Assembly (NCBI GenBank): GCA_016859345.1
Contig: CM029126.1
Location: 13,542,527 to 13,606,526, forward strand
Origin: Istiophorus platypterus
Lineage: Eukaryota > Chordata > Actinopteri > Istiophoriformes > Istiophoridae
DNA: 64,000 nt
Reading direction: 5' to 3'
The notes under the pieces are model-generated. The model worked only from the letters and a program-made list of their open reading frames with translations, made no database searches and was not told where the DNA came from. Below are positions 1-12,555 of this stretch, piece after piece. How positions within the stretch are numbered: the stretch's first letter is position 1; every line of letters starts with the position of its first letter. Made by a program: the position numbers and the translations under genes.

Positions 1-150
1 GTCCCACATTGATTCACCATCTTCTCACTTCCACATTCACACACACAAACACATGTCATATAATGATCCATCTGTCATTTCTACACCTATACATACACTT
101 AAACTTTACTCCGTCTTTGCCTGTCTAATTGTTACGTTCACACCTCCCCG

Positions 151-185
<35 letters not shown>

Positions 186-1911
186 TTTCTGTCCCCATCC
201 TGCATCTTCTCTTTGTGCTCTTCGTCCTCTGTAACAGGTTGATCCATGCTTCTTCTCCTGACATCCGTTATTCCGGATCTTTCCGAGGAACGCTGACGCC
301 CTGTGAGTGATGATGATCCTCTAGACAGGAAACTGGGAGACACAAACCTGTCTCATTCTGCAAGATAGATGGAGTGTGGGTCCAGAGACACATTATAAAA
401 AGACAGACTCAGCCTTCCATTCGAATACAACTTTTACTTGGGCATGTGTGCATTCAAACAGATATGTTTAAACAATACACAAGACATGTTCTAACTAGCA
501 TTTTAAAGGATATACATGACAAGCATTTAGCATTTAAGTTGAATTTACAAGCACACGCATTTTCTAAATAAAAGTCAGTATAGATAGAAGCTTTTTGCCT
601 TTTTCGTTCCTCTCTCAAACAGTCTTTTCTTCTTACAATTATATTAATTATCTTACAATTATAATGGTGGAAATTTCACTACATTTAGATGACTTTTCAC
701 CCTCCTAACCTTTCATTCATAGTCTCTGATTTTTGTACAGATTTCATGCCACCAGTGGAGGTTTAGTGCAACTGGATGAAACAAGTTTAATCGCCTTGAG
801 AGATGTGATTACCCCCATTAAGCTGATATTGCCTGTCTTCATTTATTCTCAACTTTTAGTAAAAACAAGTGTCAGGATGAAAAGAACATCAAGTCACTTG
901 TTAAGCCTGATGTGTTTGTCATTTGAGCTCAGCAGGGTAATATGAAAAGGTCTGTTCAGGTTCAAGATTTTGTGTTTTGAGTTTATTTTTAAAACGTAAC
1001 CAGAAAGTAGCCGTGGCAGAACACCGGTGCAGCATCACAAACATTTTTGATCTTTTTAGTAATATTTTTTGCTTTTCTAGTTTCTTGTTATGTTTGTAGA
1101 AACACGAGGTGTGTCAGTGTACATACACATAAACACACACACACATCACATATCAGACAGCTCTCAGTGTCCATCTATTAGTTCAATCCCTTATATCATA
1201 TCATAGCATAATTTTTTAAATGATTTAAAAATCCATTTTCCTTCATCCATTTTCAAATCCTCACACACAGCTCAGCTTTAAAATGTCCTCTGACATAAAA
1301 GACATTCACATTTCAAATCCACTTACTGTAAATGTGGATGTTTTGAAGATAAAAGATCTTTGTAGTAAAATTAAAATACACATATACAACATACTGATTG
1401 ATATACAATAAGTTTTTCAAAAAGGCTGCAACTCAAATTCTCAAATATATCAAGGAGCACACTGAAATTTGAATGTACCTGTCTGGAGGAGCCAAGTCTC
1501 GCTCTGCTCCACCCATGAAATTGTGGAGCCTATAGTGAAATATTACATAATATTTGTTGGCAGTAAGGCCTCCACAATATTTTGAAAGGGATCAGTGCAC
1601 ATTGGACACCAATGAGATAAATGTGAGGATGCATACAGAGCCTCCATCATATGTCTTTAAAGTGGTCATTTTAGTATAAGCCTTATACAAAACAATATTT
1701 GATGGTTTGGTAAAGAGCTTTATGGACATGCACAGTAAATCAAAAGTGTTATGTTTGAGTTATGCTCGTGATCTTGTGTGTCCAAGTGCATTAGCATATA
1801 TTTGTGCATATGTGCGCCAACATTGGTGTGTGTCTGTATGTGAGTGTGTGTGCATACTGTACATGTGTATGCATGTGTGTGTCACAGCAGAATGTAAACA
1901 CATACTAAGAC
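1..1911. other. Non-coding flank, no gene seen
   Basis: AT-rich sequence with no open frame that resembles a known protein on either strand. It holds a pure TC dinucleotide run at about 153-181 and short CA/TG-rich stretches near 1133-1145 and 1827-1880. In mammals the gene beyond GPR20 is PTP4A3 (from memory), but I see no PTP4A3-like coding exon here. Confidence 0.6.
153..181. repeat. (TC)n microsatellite
   Basis: Uninterrupted TC dinucleotide repeat of about 14 units in non-coding sequence. Confidence 0.9.
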
Positions 1912-1929
1912 TTCCTGTCTGAAGCCCAA

Positions 1930-2546
1930 ACTGAGGGAAGATTTAGAGAGAGAGGGAGGGAAGTAGAAAGACAGAGTCACTGAAGGGAAGAGAGAGACTA
2001 AAGATGATACTAAAAGGGGGCGAAAGAGAAGAAGAGATAAAGAAGAAAGACACACTGAAAGGAGAGAGACCTACAACAATAGAAGCAGAAAGATCTGAGG
2101 ACGTCAGAAAAATCTAGTGAGAAAACAATACACTGAGTAACAGCAGACAGGCTGACAAAGTGACAGAAATTATAAGGAGATCTCTTGATACACAGATCTG
2201 AAGAAGTGTATTGTTTGCTGCATCCAACGGGCATGACTCAGGAACCTGAAAGGAGAGACACAACTGACATACTGACAAGAGAAAATAAATTCTCACTGAA
2301 ATGCTGAAACGCTCCAGAGAGAAGGGCAACTGACATACGTGGATGTTCACGGATGGTACGAAGGAGCAAAGGTCACTGAAGTTTGAAGCATCCCTACTTT
2401 GAAAAGATTCAGCATCACCTGGTTGGATAACAGTCAAGAACCTTTGGATTAGGACTGACATGAGGGCACTCCAACCTCATCAGACACAGATTTGAGAAGT
2501 CCAGAATTTGTCTAGTGGTTTGACCGGTCTCCTTTTTCTCTAGAGG
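1930..2546 (+). other. Candidate 5' untranslated exon with purine-rich stretch
   Basis: Positions 1930-2110 are strongly A/G-rich on the plus strand. The stretch ends at 2546 with a very good donor (GAG followed by GTAAGT). No long plus-strand frame spans it, so if it is an exon it is untranslated. The nearest downstream plus-strand gene is gpr20, whose first coding exon has a plausible upstream acceptor at 6688-6689. This could therefore be the gpr20 leader exon. That link is inference; the donor alone could be chance. Confidence 0.3.
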
Positions 2547-5500
2547 TAAGTTGTCATCCTCTCATGATAACTGGTGTCTATGTATTATATGTAAAAGAAG
2601 TACAAAAGAAAAATGCAAAAAAAAGAAAAAAGTAATGTCAAAAATCACTAAGACAGGGGCATGACTAGTCCAAGTATATATCTAATGTGCAAAATATTAT
2701 GAATGTATAATCTTTATGTTGCATCGACAGAATAAACAAGTAACTCAAATTCCATAAATTGATAGTTATCTGTAGATGAGGTAAAGTTTTTAAAGCTTTT
2801 GCAACCACACTGCACTTCAGAGCATGTGTTTAATAAATTACAAAATCAGAGTAAATGGAAAGCCAAGTATAACTATAACTAAATTTAGAGTTATAGCGCT
2901 AACAAAATGTTCCATTTGCCTTGAGAACTTCTCTGTAATGCTATAATTTGATGCAGGACAGCGTGAGATCTGTATACCAGTGTCCCATCCTGTCTCTCTC
3001 TCTTTCATATGTATTTCTGTCTTTCACACAATCCCAGGCACACACAAAACATGCACACACACCCAAACGGGACTCCCACGCTGCTGGAATTTATTTGGAC
3101 AGTGTTATTTGTGAGCTGCCTCCAGGGCCTGTGCTCCCTTTTCAGCATCACTTTACAGTCATTGCATCACCACTGTCTTTGATGTTGGAAGAGCAAGAAC
3201 TGGATTGAAACAGTTATGGATTAGATCATCAAACAACCTGGTTTGACCCAAATTAAAGGATACATAAACTTATTCCTGTATTCTTTGTATCAGCTTTAAA
3301 TTAGTGCCTCTGCAAACAGTTTACTCAAGGATTACAACCAATCTAGTCATTTTGGTATCCTCCTGAATCATTCTACTTAAAAAAACCCAAATGATCATGT
3401 TTTATCACAGGACATGGGATGATAGACCACTTATTATTATATTGATAATTATCTCTAGATTCTTGAAGGCCCATAGCCAGAGCTTGTGAGGATTAGCTTT
3501 TAATAATGATCCTAATCCATAAACTATATGCCTATATGAAAAGACAATTTTACATCAAGACTGTTGATAATGCAGTTAGTTTTTTTAAACATGCCAAAAC
3601 CCAACAGGTGGTTCTAGTAGGTTAGTTAGAAACTGTATTTGGGCTTTATCATATTACTTAATCTGTTTTCTTGGGTCATTGTTAAGGCCAAATTATGTAG
3701 TTTTTGGGTACCTATGAAGGAATAGTTACTCACTGTGAGCTAAAGTTTTTCTTTTATCCCTCTTTATGCTACTGCACAAATCAAGTCTGTGCCCAGGCAC
3801 AGTGGCGCTTTTAGTTGAATACTAGCACATCTCAGTTCAGCAGGTTAGCATGCTAACACTGGCTGGTTATCACTAAGCACAAACCAAAGCTGAGGATGGA
3901 AATGTTTTTAGTTTTGCAAACATCTGCTCATAATCCAAACCAGTGAACAAATGAAAGCCTGACAAGGGCTACAGGAAAAGCTAAGGGACCAGCATATTAT
4001 TGCAATTCGTCCCGAGGGGGGACATGAATATGTGTATGAAACTTCATGATTGTCAATCCAATAACTGTCAAGACATGTTACTCAAAACCTCAAGCGTCAA
4101 CCTCATGGTGGCACAGAAGGAAGAGTCGGGGAATCACCAGGGGTATTGTACCACCAGGGGTAGTGTCTAGTCGCATGGCTAAAAGGAACACAGTCATGTA
4201 CTTTATATAGTTAGGTCATTTTAGACTGTACATCATCGAAAACCACTGAAATACATTACTTGTCCTTGTAATTTTTCCTGAACAAACGGAGTAAGTGCTT
4301 TATTAAACAATTTTCCCAGGGCAATGCTCATAACACCCATTAGCTCCATTAATGATGATGAACTAGCTCTTGTATGCTGAGTAATATCAGGGGATATTTA
4401 TGTGAAAACAGCCATTTATTTCCCTCAGTGGTCTTGATGTTCAAAGGCCAGACTGGTGCTGGTAATGCAGATGAATCACATTATTCATGCCTCACCCTCA
4501 GCTGAGCATGTTATTCTCATTACCCCGAGTTGACTACATTTCCCATTTGCTGGATAATTATTTTTGCTGTGAGAGATTAGTTGTGAATCATGTGCATACA
4601 CCACGCAATATGCTGGGCTTCATGAACCTCTCCAGCCCGAGACTCACATGAGCAATTAAACCACATTTGTCATAGGAGGATACAGTAGCGTGTTAGCCGG
4701 CAGCCAATTTCGGGTTCACACTCATTTGGACACTATGAGGAAAATTTGATGTTTAACCTCATGTGACTTGACAGTTTAATGTTTTAAATGCCAGTGGATT
4801 CCTCATGAGTTTGATTTACTTGATACGAATTTTGCATCTCCTCATAGTCCTCAATTGATACTATTGGATTTGTGAGTCCTAACATGAACAGAGTCATATT
4901 TAAATCTAACCAATGTAATAAAATCAATTAATTAAACACACTGCAAAAAAGGAGGCTGACATCATTCTGATTTATAAAGTGTAAACCAAACTGCAGTCAC
5001 CAACAGGTAGAATCATTTATGTCTACTGTAAATAAAAATCAGTGTGCATGACATTGTCCAAATGTCACCTGCTGTTCCCCGTTTTTCTCTCTCTTCTATT
5101 CACACCCCAACTTAATGCTTTCCTAATTAAGAATTCATGGACCAAAAAGCTCTGTTTTAATATGGCAATTGGCCATTTTATGATTTATGATTCAATTCAT
5201 ATATGCTAAATTTGTGTCAATTCTCAGATTACATTCCACTGAGCTATATATAAAATGCAGTCACCGACTGCCCTCTGCTGTCTATAGTAATTACACCTCG
5301 TAGCACCAAATTCATATTTGCATATATCTGTCTTCACAGCTGAAAACACCATATGGAAAAGGTCATATAGTAAACTCAAGTGTCTCATTTTATGAAGTCT
5401 CATAACAGCAGGATTCTGATTGTGCATTGTAAGACATAATCACCCTACTGTGAATCTGTGGAATGTGAAAAAAAAAAAAAGCCTGAAGATGACATGTTGC

Positions 5501-6689
5501 ATTTGTCACACTGACATCTGACAACTCTTTCTTGTTTAGATTTAAAGTGGCCCGTGTTTCTGTCGTCTCCGGTTGTGAAGGGATTGTACGTACTGTGGCA
5601 TATATTTCACCTTCACCACTTAGCAGTTATTTTAGATGATTCATCTTCTGTCAGTGTTTTCAAAACTGGGAAATGATTTTACACAGAAATGTCTTCTTCT
5701 GGTATTGTGGAAAAACTTGTGAAAAACTCAATGGAGCCCGCTGCATTTTTTTTATAAATTTATCTGATTTGATTTGTAGTGTTATGGGTGCTGTAAAGGT
5801 CCCAGTTCTCCAACCACAGCGATATCCTCTTTCACTCATTTTCAATTATTTATCGATTCATTCCTAACAACATATCTGTTGTTCTAATTTGTTTTAAGAA
5901 ATGACATAAAATACTTGAATTTTTAAACATCCAAAAATCAAGGCTGTCCTCACACAGTTCATCCAGTCTACCCAGTTCCACTGTGTTTATCCCAATTAAG
6001 AGAAGAATTCACCATCTTTCTTAGATGTAAATAAACAAATACAGACCATTGCTGAGATAAGGATTGATTTACACAGACACTGTAGGCATGAATAAATAAT
6101 TATATCATAAGTAAATAGCCAAAATAAATTTAGATATTGGAAAAAAAGTGGCTTTGTCAGGGTGGCCATGCCAACAGCAACAACCACAGTTAGGTCAGTG
6201 ACGGGGGGGGACTGGACGTCAGGGAAGGGTAGTGGGTGCATGGCAGTGGATGGGGTTATTAAGTTTTCAGTTTAATTAATCGGATAAAAAAAAGAGCAAG
6301 ACAGACTAATTATAAAAATGGCACTTAAGTTGTGTGGCAGATTTTTACAGTAAAAAGGGATCTATTTGGATGGATGTGGTTAATATGACCAAAATCAACT
6401 CATTCACCTCAGCTTTGCCTTTGTTAGCCCTTTTAAGGTTTAGACCACTCCCACTGTCTTTTGATATAACTGTGAACATGTGTGGGAGTGTGACTAACAT
6501 TTTCTGCAGTAGCTCTGACAGATGTGTTCAGGGTGTTTCCCTGTTGCACTAGTGCTAGCTGGGGGAACCTCCAACTCCTAAACAGCTATACATGGGTATA
6601 GATAATGAACAGATGGACATTAGAATCCTATGGTGAAATGCAAACTTCATGTTTACTGTATCAAAACACTGTTTCATTTTGTCTGACAG
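2547..6689. other. Non-coding region upstream of gpr20
   Basis: No coding exon recognised on either strand. Contains an old interspersed repeat (about 3780-4170) and a short A-run at 5469-5480. The short open frames here have no family resemblance. If the exon ending at 2546 belongs to gpr20, this is its first intron. Confidence 0.55.
3780..4170. repeat. Old interspersed repeat, percomorph type
   Basis: The stretch has phrases I remember from a very common percomorph dispersed repeat: a 'gttagcatgctaac' core near 3844, 'cattagttttgca'-like text near 3908, a 'cctgaggggacatgaat'-like stretch near 4010, a 'ccaataactgt' piece near 4060 and a 'caacctcatggtggca' piece near 4098. It is strongly diverged and its ends are unclear. 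Recognition is from memory, not from a repeat-library search. Confidence 0.5.
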
Positions 6690-6743
6690 TTTCCACGCCA
6701 GCTCTGAATCATCATCATCACCCTTTCAATTATCACCTAATTA

Positions 6744-6744
<1 letters not shown>

Positions 6745-6786
<42 letters not shown>
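6745..6786 (+). repeat. (ATC)14 trinucleotide repeat just before the gpr20 start codon
   Basis: Fourteen perfect ATC units ending 9 nt before the chosen gpr20 ATG at 6796. The repeat is in frame with gpr20 and would read as polyisoleucine if translation began upstream. A plausible acceptor at 6688-6689 would exclude the upstream in-frame ATG at 6649, leaving the repeat in the untranslated leader. Confidence 0.9.
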
Positions 6787-6795
6787 TTCACCATT

Positions 6796-8727
6796 ATGAC
6801 AAACTTCAGCAGCACTGACTCCTGGCTTTTTGTCAATACTTCATTCCCCATCCTGCCTGGAATAACTAGTCCCACTAACAAGAGTGGTATGGAAGCATAT
6901 CTTCAAAGACTGGCTCATTTAGATGAGGGGCTCTACAGTGACTTCTATGGCCTCTGGATCGCACTGATGGTCATAAACTCTTTCATATTTCTGGTAGGAA
7001 TGTTTTACAGAGTGCTTTTGGTGATGTAGATCCTCATGCTCTCTTGCAACCCTATGTTGGTTATGCCAGTCTGTGCAACATCTAATGTTCCTCTCCTTTA
7101 CTTCATATCTCCCTTACTCTTCCAGGTGGGCATGGTGCTCAACGTAGTCGCGCTCTATGTTTTCTGTTTCCGCACCAAGCATAAGACAACGTCAGTGATA
7201 TACACCATCAACCTTGCAGTGACGGACCTTTTGGTGAATCTCTCTCTGCCGACTCGCATCCTGCTCTACTACAGTGGAGGAGCTTGTCTGACCTGCTCCT
7301 ACATGCACATCTTCAGCTACTTTGTCAACATGTACTGTAGCATCTTGTTTCTCACCTGCATATGTGTCGACCGTTACCTTGCTATTGTTCAGGTGGGGCT
7401 GTAATTAAACAGAATTGTTCTCAGTTACGTTCTCCAATGAATAAACTGTCCCTTTACACAATGCTGGGTACCTGCTCATTCTGTACTGAAAGACAGAATG
7501 AATCTAGAAATAATAATTTTCTTATCTTCTTGCAGGTCGAAGCGTCTCGTCGGTGGAGGAGCTCCAATGTGGCCAAATGTGTGTGTGTTTCTGTCTGGCT
7601 GTTTGCCATTGTGGTCACCTACTCCTTCCTTTCCACTGCCTTCCAGCATACAGGCTGCTGCCTCTCAAAGCTCCTATTTCTTACCATCACTGAGTTCTTT
7701 CTGCCCCTCGTCATCATCGTCGTCTTCACCCTGAGGATTATGTGCGCTCTTGCAGATCGCCGTCTGATGCAGCAGAGCAGGTAGAAACAGTTAAAAGAAT
7801 GGAATGAATACAGGATACTATGCCATTTTCGTCTGCTACTTGCTCATATTGGGTGTTGAAAATATTTAAGAACTTAAAAATTAAGTTTTTGATAGAATAA
7901 CATACCATACAAGAATACAAGAATGCAACACTATTGAAAATTACTCATATTTGCAGCTCTGATAGCACCGGTGGCCAACAGCTGTTGGGATGTCACAGTG
8001 GTGATTTTAACTGTGTTTCCCCAGGGAGAGGAGAAGGAGGGCTGTCCAGCTGCTGACCACAGTATTGATCATCTTCACTGTGTGCTTCACACCCTTCCAC
8101 ATTCGACAGGTGGGTGAGCAACATGTATGACACACTGTCTTAAAAGTAAAATCATCACCATGTTTTTGAGGCCTTTTAACCCTCAAGTGGTCTCAAGATA
8201 CCTGTTTTCTGTCTTTTTGTGTTGTAGGTGGTGGTGTACTTCTACCCTGACATGCCGCATCATGTGATTGTCTACCACTTAACCGTCACTCTCAGCAGTT
8301 TGAATAGCTGTATGGATCCTGTCGTCTACTGCTTTGTTACAAATAACTTCCAGGTAAGACTTGTATCTTTTCCTTACTCTCTTTCTCATTTCTCTTCATC
8401 CCATTCATCCTTACATCCTTCCTCTCTAACAACTATCCATCTATCCATCCATCATTGCCCACAGCCACCTGTAACACATATATTCACTTATTTACTTTTC
8501 CATTTTGGCTGAACGATTTACTGCATTTTTCTCCCCCGCAGGCCACCATGAGACATCTTTTCCGTCGTGCAGAGCCAGAGCAGACAAGCGGTGATATCAT
8601 CAGCATGCAGCACAGCTCCAAAGGATCGGGAGTAACGGCCAACGCCATCACTAATAATGTGATTGTGATGACCACGATTCCCACTTCATCACAGAGAGAC
8701 AGTCTGGGGAAGAACCATACAGTTTAA
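6796..8727 (+). CDS. gpr20: G protein-coupled receptor 20 (orphan class A GPCR)
   Basis: Six coding exons: 6796-6993, 7126-7392, 7536-7780, 8025-8109, 8228-8353, 8542-8727. Phases join exactly and give about 368 aa (human GPR20 is about 358). The protein is a seven-transmembrane plasma-membrane receptor. Its mammalian counterpart is an orphan reported to signal constitutively through Gi. Visible features: N-glycosylation sites (NFS, NTS, NKS) in the short N-terminus, TM1 at about residues 53-77, the ICVDRYLAIV block with DRY at 148-150, and DPVVY at 295-299 at the end of TM7. Distinctive matches to GPR20 are SVIYTINL, LFLTCICVDRYLAIV, CFTPFH, YHVTVTLSSLNSCMDP-like text and SSKGSG in the tail. 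The ATG at 6796 is chosen because upstream frame extension is polyisoleucine. It lies directly upstream of slc45a4, as in mammals. Five introns inside the coding region are unusual for this receptor. Confidence 0.93.
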
Positions 8728-10230
8728 ATCCACTTTCACATGGGGTGAGGAGAACTGAGAGTTACAGAGACGCCACAGTTTCTGGGGAAGTGTAATTGAT
8801 ATATCTGGACTCTGCAACATACTGACCAGTGATAACAACATCAGTATACAACAGCAGAGTGCTAGGAGCTCAGGATAGACTGCTAATGCTATCCACAATA
8901 ATTTAATAATGAGCACCAACCTATTTATAAAAAAAGTGAGACACCACAACAAATTTGGTTCAGGAACCTGAAAACTTTTACTATTTAAATATATCACAAC
9001 ACTGACGAGAGACAAATTTTGCCTGCAACCTAACATTATCGATATGCCATTAAGACCTTCCCATAATTTTTTAGCTGTGAGACTCCCTAAATTCAAACAA
9101 AACAAGAAAATGAAAAAGTGACTTAGAATATATGTTTTATTACTTGCTGGTATCACACAAAATGGCAAAATGATACAAGTCTTTAAACATATTTGATTAA
9201 ATTCTTTAGCTAAATGTTAGCACTATTGCAGCTGCAAAAGGAGTAATGATAGCTGAGACCTCTGTTATGCAGAAAATCTTGGAAATGGCCAGGGCAGAAT
9301 TGCTGGCATTTACAAAAGAAGAAACTGATGTCAGCCCTAATATCAGCCTCGGACCCCTGTATCCTTTTCATTAGAGATTAACATATTGTTACACAGACCT
9401 GGATCAGCTTCTTACAGTGATGCCTAGTTAAATTTGAACAGGAGGAAATTCAACAATATGTTATTCTAACATAATGTATAACGGGTCACACCTTCGTCTA
9501 TATTCCATATTGAAGGATAATGATGTTTTTTGCTTGGAGTACATGGAGGTGAGTTCTGCAATATAAATCAGAAATAGATAATAGGATTCTAGGAATAAAA
9601 CACTTGTGCAGCAGATGGCAACATTTCACTCCATTTCAAAGACCATTACAAGACACAGAAGAAATGACTGAGAGATCCTGCACTGTAAATGTTTGAACAG
9701 GGGTTGTTGGGCTTTAATCTTAAATTATGACAAAGTCTGATATCACACACTGTTAAATAAACCGTTTGTAATTGTTGTTTCATCGACAATCATCAGAACC
9801 TCTCTTTGCAGGAAAAAAAAACAATGTCAGATTACATGTATATTTTAAAAAGTAGAGTGAAAAGTGCAGATAAAATGCTTTGCCTTTAATTATGTATTGA
9901 TCTGGTTATTTTCCTCATCTCAAGCTGATGGGATAAGTTCTAGTGAATGACTGAAAAATATATATATACCATTGTAGTTAAGAGCTCCTCTGTGTGTTTT
10001 TTCAAGTGTAAAAGTGTGTAAAATCAGTTTCATAACTCTTTAAAATTCTTGGGAGTGAGGTTTATAAAAAACAAAACAAAACAAAACAACAACCTAAAAA
10101 CAATAAGTTAAATGGTTCATTATCGGAATTAGGAATTTAATTCTCAATTACATGCGATTGGTTTATTGTTAATTGGTTTAATTATCATTAGTATTCGTTA
10201 TAATCATATCGCTATTGGTATTAAATCACA
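8728..10230. other. gpr20 3' flank and intergenic sequence
   Basis: Candidate poly(A) signals AATAAA occur at 9594-9599 and 9756-9761, so much of this is probably gpr20 3' untranslated sequence. A 159-codon minus-strand open frame at 8689-9168 has no recognisable features and low-complexity hydrophobic content. I do not call it a gene. Confidence 0.5.
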
Positions 10231-10259
10231 ATAAACGTAATAAACGTAACGTCAGTGAC

Positions 10260-10516
10260 CCATTGCTACTTTAATTCCCCGCCCCTCGTAGGTGAGCGGT
10301 TTGCCGACGTCACCGGCGTTCTCTTTCTGGCCACGCCCCGCTTTTGTTACTGTGGAAACCAACGAGACTGATGAGCGTAGTAAACCAGATGGTCACTCAG
10401 TTAGCCAGAGGTTAGCCAGGGTGCTAACTCACATCCAGAGTCGAGTCTAGAGTCTCGAAAAAACAAACACAACGCGGACCCGGCGCCGTTGTACCTTCGG
10501 GGGAGTACGAGCTCAG
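10260..10516 (+). promoter_or_regulatory. slc45a4: slc45a4 CpG-rich promoter and untranslated exon 1
   Basis: Composition changes abruptly from AT-rich to CpG-rich. GC boxes (CCCCGCCCC at 10277-10285 and CCACGCCCC near 10331) and a CRE-like GACGTCA at about 10306 are present. A likely untranslated first exon ends at 10516 with a good donor (CTCAG then GTATGT). No TATA box is evident, which fits a broad CpG promoter. The CpG-rich region continues into intron 1 to about 10970. Confidence 0.6.
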
Positions 10517-12555
10517 GTATGTTCCGTCTCTCTCGCCCCGCATTCCGAGCGGGTCTCGACTTGCTAATGTTAGCTGTCAAAATCCATTAGCCCGACCTAG
10601 CACGCTAAGGTAACGTTAGCCCCCCGCAAGTAAAAAAAAAAAAAAAAAAAAAAAAAACCCGGTCGGTGTAAAAGTCTGCGTGTCCCAAGTCAGGTGTTTC
10701 TGATCCGGGCACAGTCGTGAAAAGCGATGTCCGCCGTCCTCGCAGGCTAAAATTAAATGACTCGTGTGGACCGTGGAGAGGCTCCGTGGGTAGCTCAGGT
10801 AAGTCGGAGTTTGAAAGAGTTGCCGTCGGGCAAAAAACATGCCCCGACCGGTCCAGCGAGTCCCCCGTACCCACACACCCAACTATCATACATTCCTGCG
10901 AGAGACGCCAATTTTTCTTTAACCCCACTAAGGGGGGAAATATTGCACGGGACCGTCTCACATCTCTGGTTTAAAAGATCGGTTTTATTTTTTTGTTAAT
11001 ATCGCGTTTTTATATCAACGCGTACGCGACCTGACCATGTTTTTTTTTTTTTTTGGGGGGGTATCTGTCATTTGTGTACCTCCAGAAAAGACAGACATTA
11101 AATTGAATAAAAAGAAAAAAAGACGAGAGAGAAATGGAGCTTAACTATATTCCAGATCAAATCATATCGCTGTTGCATGGTGTGACTACGTCCCCGGGGG
11201 AAGTTTAGGAGATGGGATCTGCCTATTTTGACTGTGAACAGCTGTGGTCTTGTAATAAAGGTAGATTGCTTAATATGAACTTTGTTAATGTCTGTTCTTT
11301 GTAGTCTGGCTGTTTTGTTACTGCTGATATCACCGAATTCAACAGATTCAAGAAAATACAGATGCTTAAGGTGCAGCAAAACTGCTTGATCCCTTTTTCT
11401 CTTTATTCTGTCATGTACTTCATATGATGAGTATATTCCCCCAATAAAATGTTAGTTCTGTAGTAAAGTTAGTTTTATACTGAATTTGAGCTTGTTTCCA
11501 GTGTACTCTATTGGGTCAGGGCAGGATTTTTCCATATTTCTTTTTGTTTCCATTCATGGGATCCAGATGAGAGAATTTTACACATGGGAGCCTTCAAATA
11601 TTTGACCCATGACCCCATTCTAAAAACAAATATTTAAAAAATGTACTTTATTAATATTATCTATCAGTATCTTTAGGATATAGACACCAATATAGCAAAA
11701 AATTTTAAGACTAGACACATTAAAAACAATGCATTGCTACCCCCTGTACTATTTTATGGCTCTAGCTTACAGTCTAACTGGAGTCTGTTTTTCTACAGGT
11801 TGCTGTGTGACTTAGTGGATTTCCTTATGCTGTGACCCTGACTTACCCTCAAGTATACAGTAGATTCATTTGCACAAACCTCTGCTGACCCACATTTCTG
11901 TCTCACACAATCCAAAAACTGCATGCACCTCCAACACGCACTGACTAACACCAGCAACACAGTCACAGATCTACTCCGCAGCTTACTATAAAAACACAGC
12001 TACTGGAATCACACCACTTGTCACTACCCTTCTCCTCCCACCCCTTCTACTCTCCCCTGCTCCTCCCCTCTGCATACCTCTGGAGCAACAAACCTTCTCT
12101 ACTCATCCTAAGTTTTGAATTTGTGCAAACCAGAGTGAGGAACACAAACGCTCTTTTGCTGAGCCAGAGTCGTGCACATTGGTCACATATCAGCAGGATT
12201 GCAACAGGATAAAATGTATGGAACATATTTTTACCATATCAATTTTGTGGACACATTAATTTTATCATGGTGATTCTTGCCTCCTCATCATTTATTTGCA
12301 ATTCTTTGGCTTTAAGGCCTGAACAAGCTGACCAGAAGAAATTTTTGCTGATTAATCATTCTGGATATCTTGGGATTCTATTATCAGTGAGTGATCAAGA
12401 TGAAAACCATGGATATTACACCTTTTATTAGCATATTATAACAGTACAGTGTAATTAAATATAAAGGAAAATAGTAGCAATAGCTGATATACACTGATAG
12501 ATATACCAACCATTCAGAAAAATAAATAGTTTCTCTGAAGTAAAACGAGACTCTA
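10517..12555 (+). other. slc45a4 5' intron/leader region
   Basis: Between the presumed untranslated exon 1 and the first coding exon. A plausible acceptor (pyrimidine tract then CTACAG) sits at 11793-11798, so the coding exon may begin there with a long leader; a weaker site lies near 12540. I cannot decide the exon boundary without RNA evidence. No other gene is seen. Confidence 0.4.
10632..10657. repeat. poly(A) tract of about 26 nt
   Basis: Homopolymer A run inside the CpG-rich first intron of slc45a4. It is followed about 400 nt later (11040-11061) by a T-run running into a G-run. Confidence 0.9.

Noticed and set aside
2010..2461. Minus-strand open frames of 74 and 115 codons
   Set aside because: Translations of the complement of the purine-rich tract, giving Phe/Leu/Ser-rich low complexity with no family resemblance.
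8689..9168. 159-codon minus-strand open frame downstream of gpr20
   Set aside because: Hydrophobic, no motif or splice context, overlaps the gpr20 3' region and its last coding exon antisense. Likely chance.
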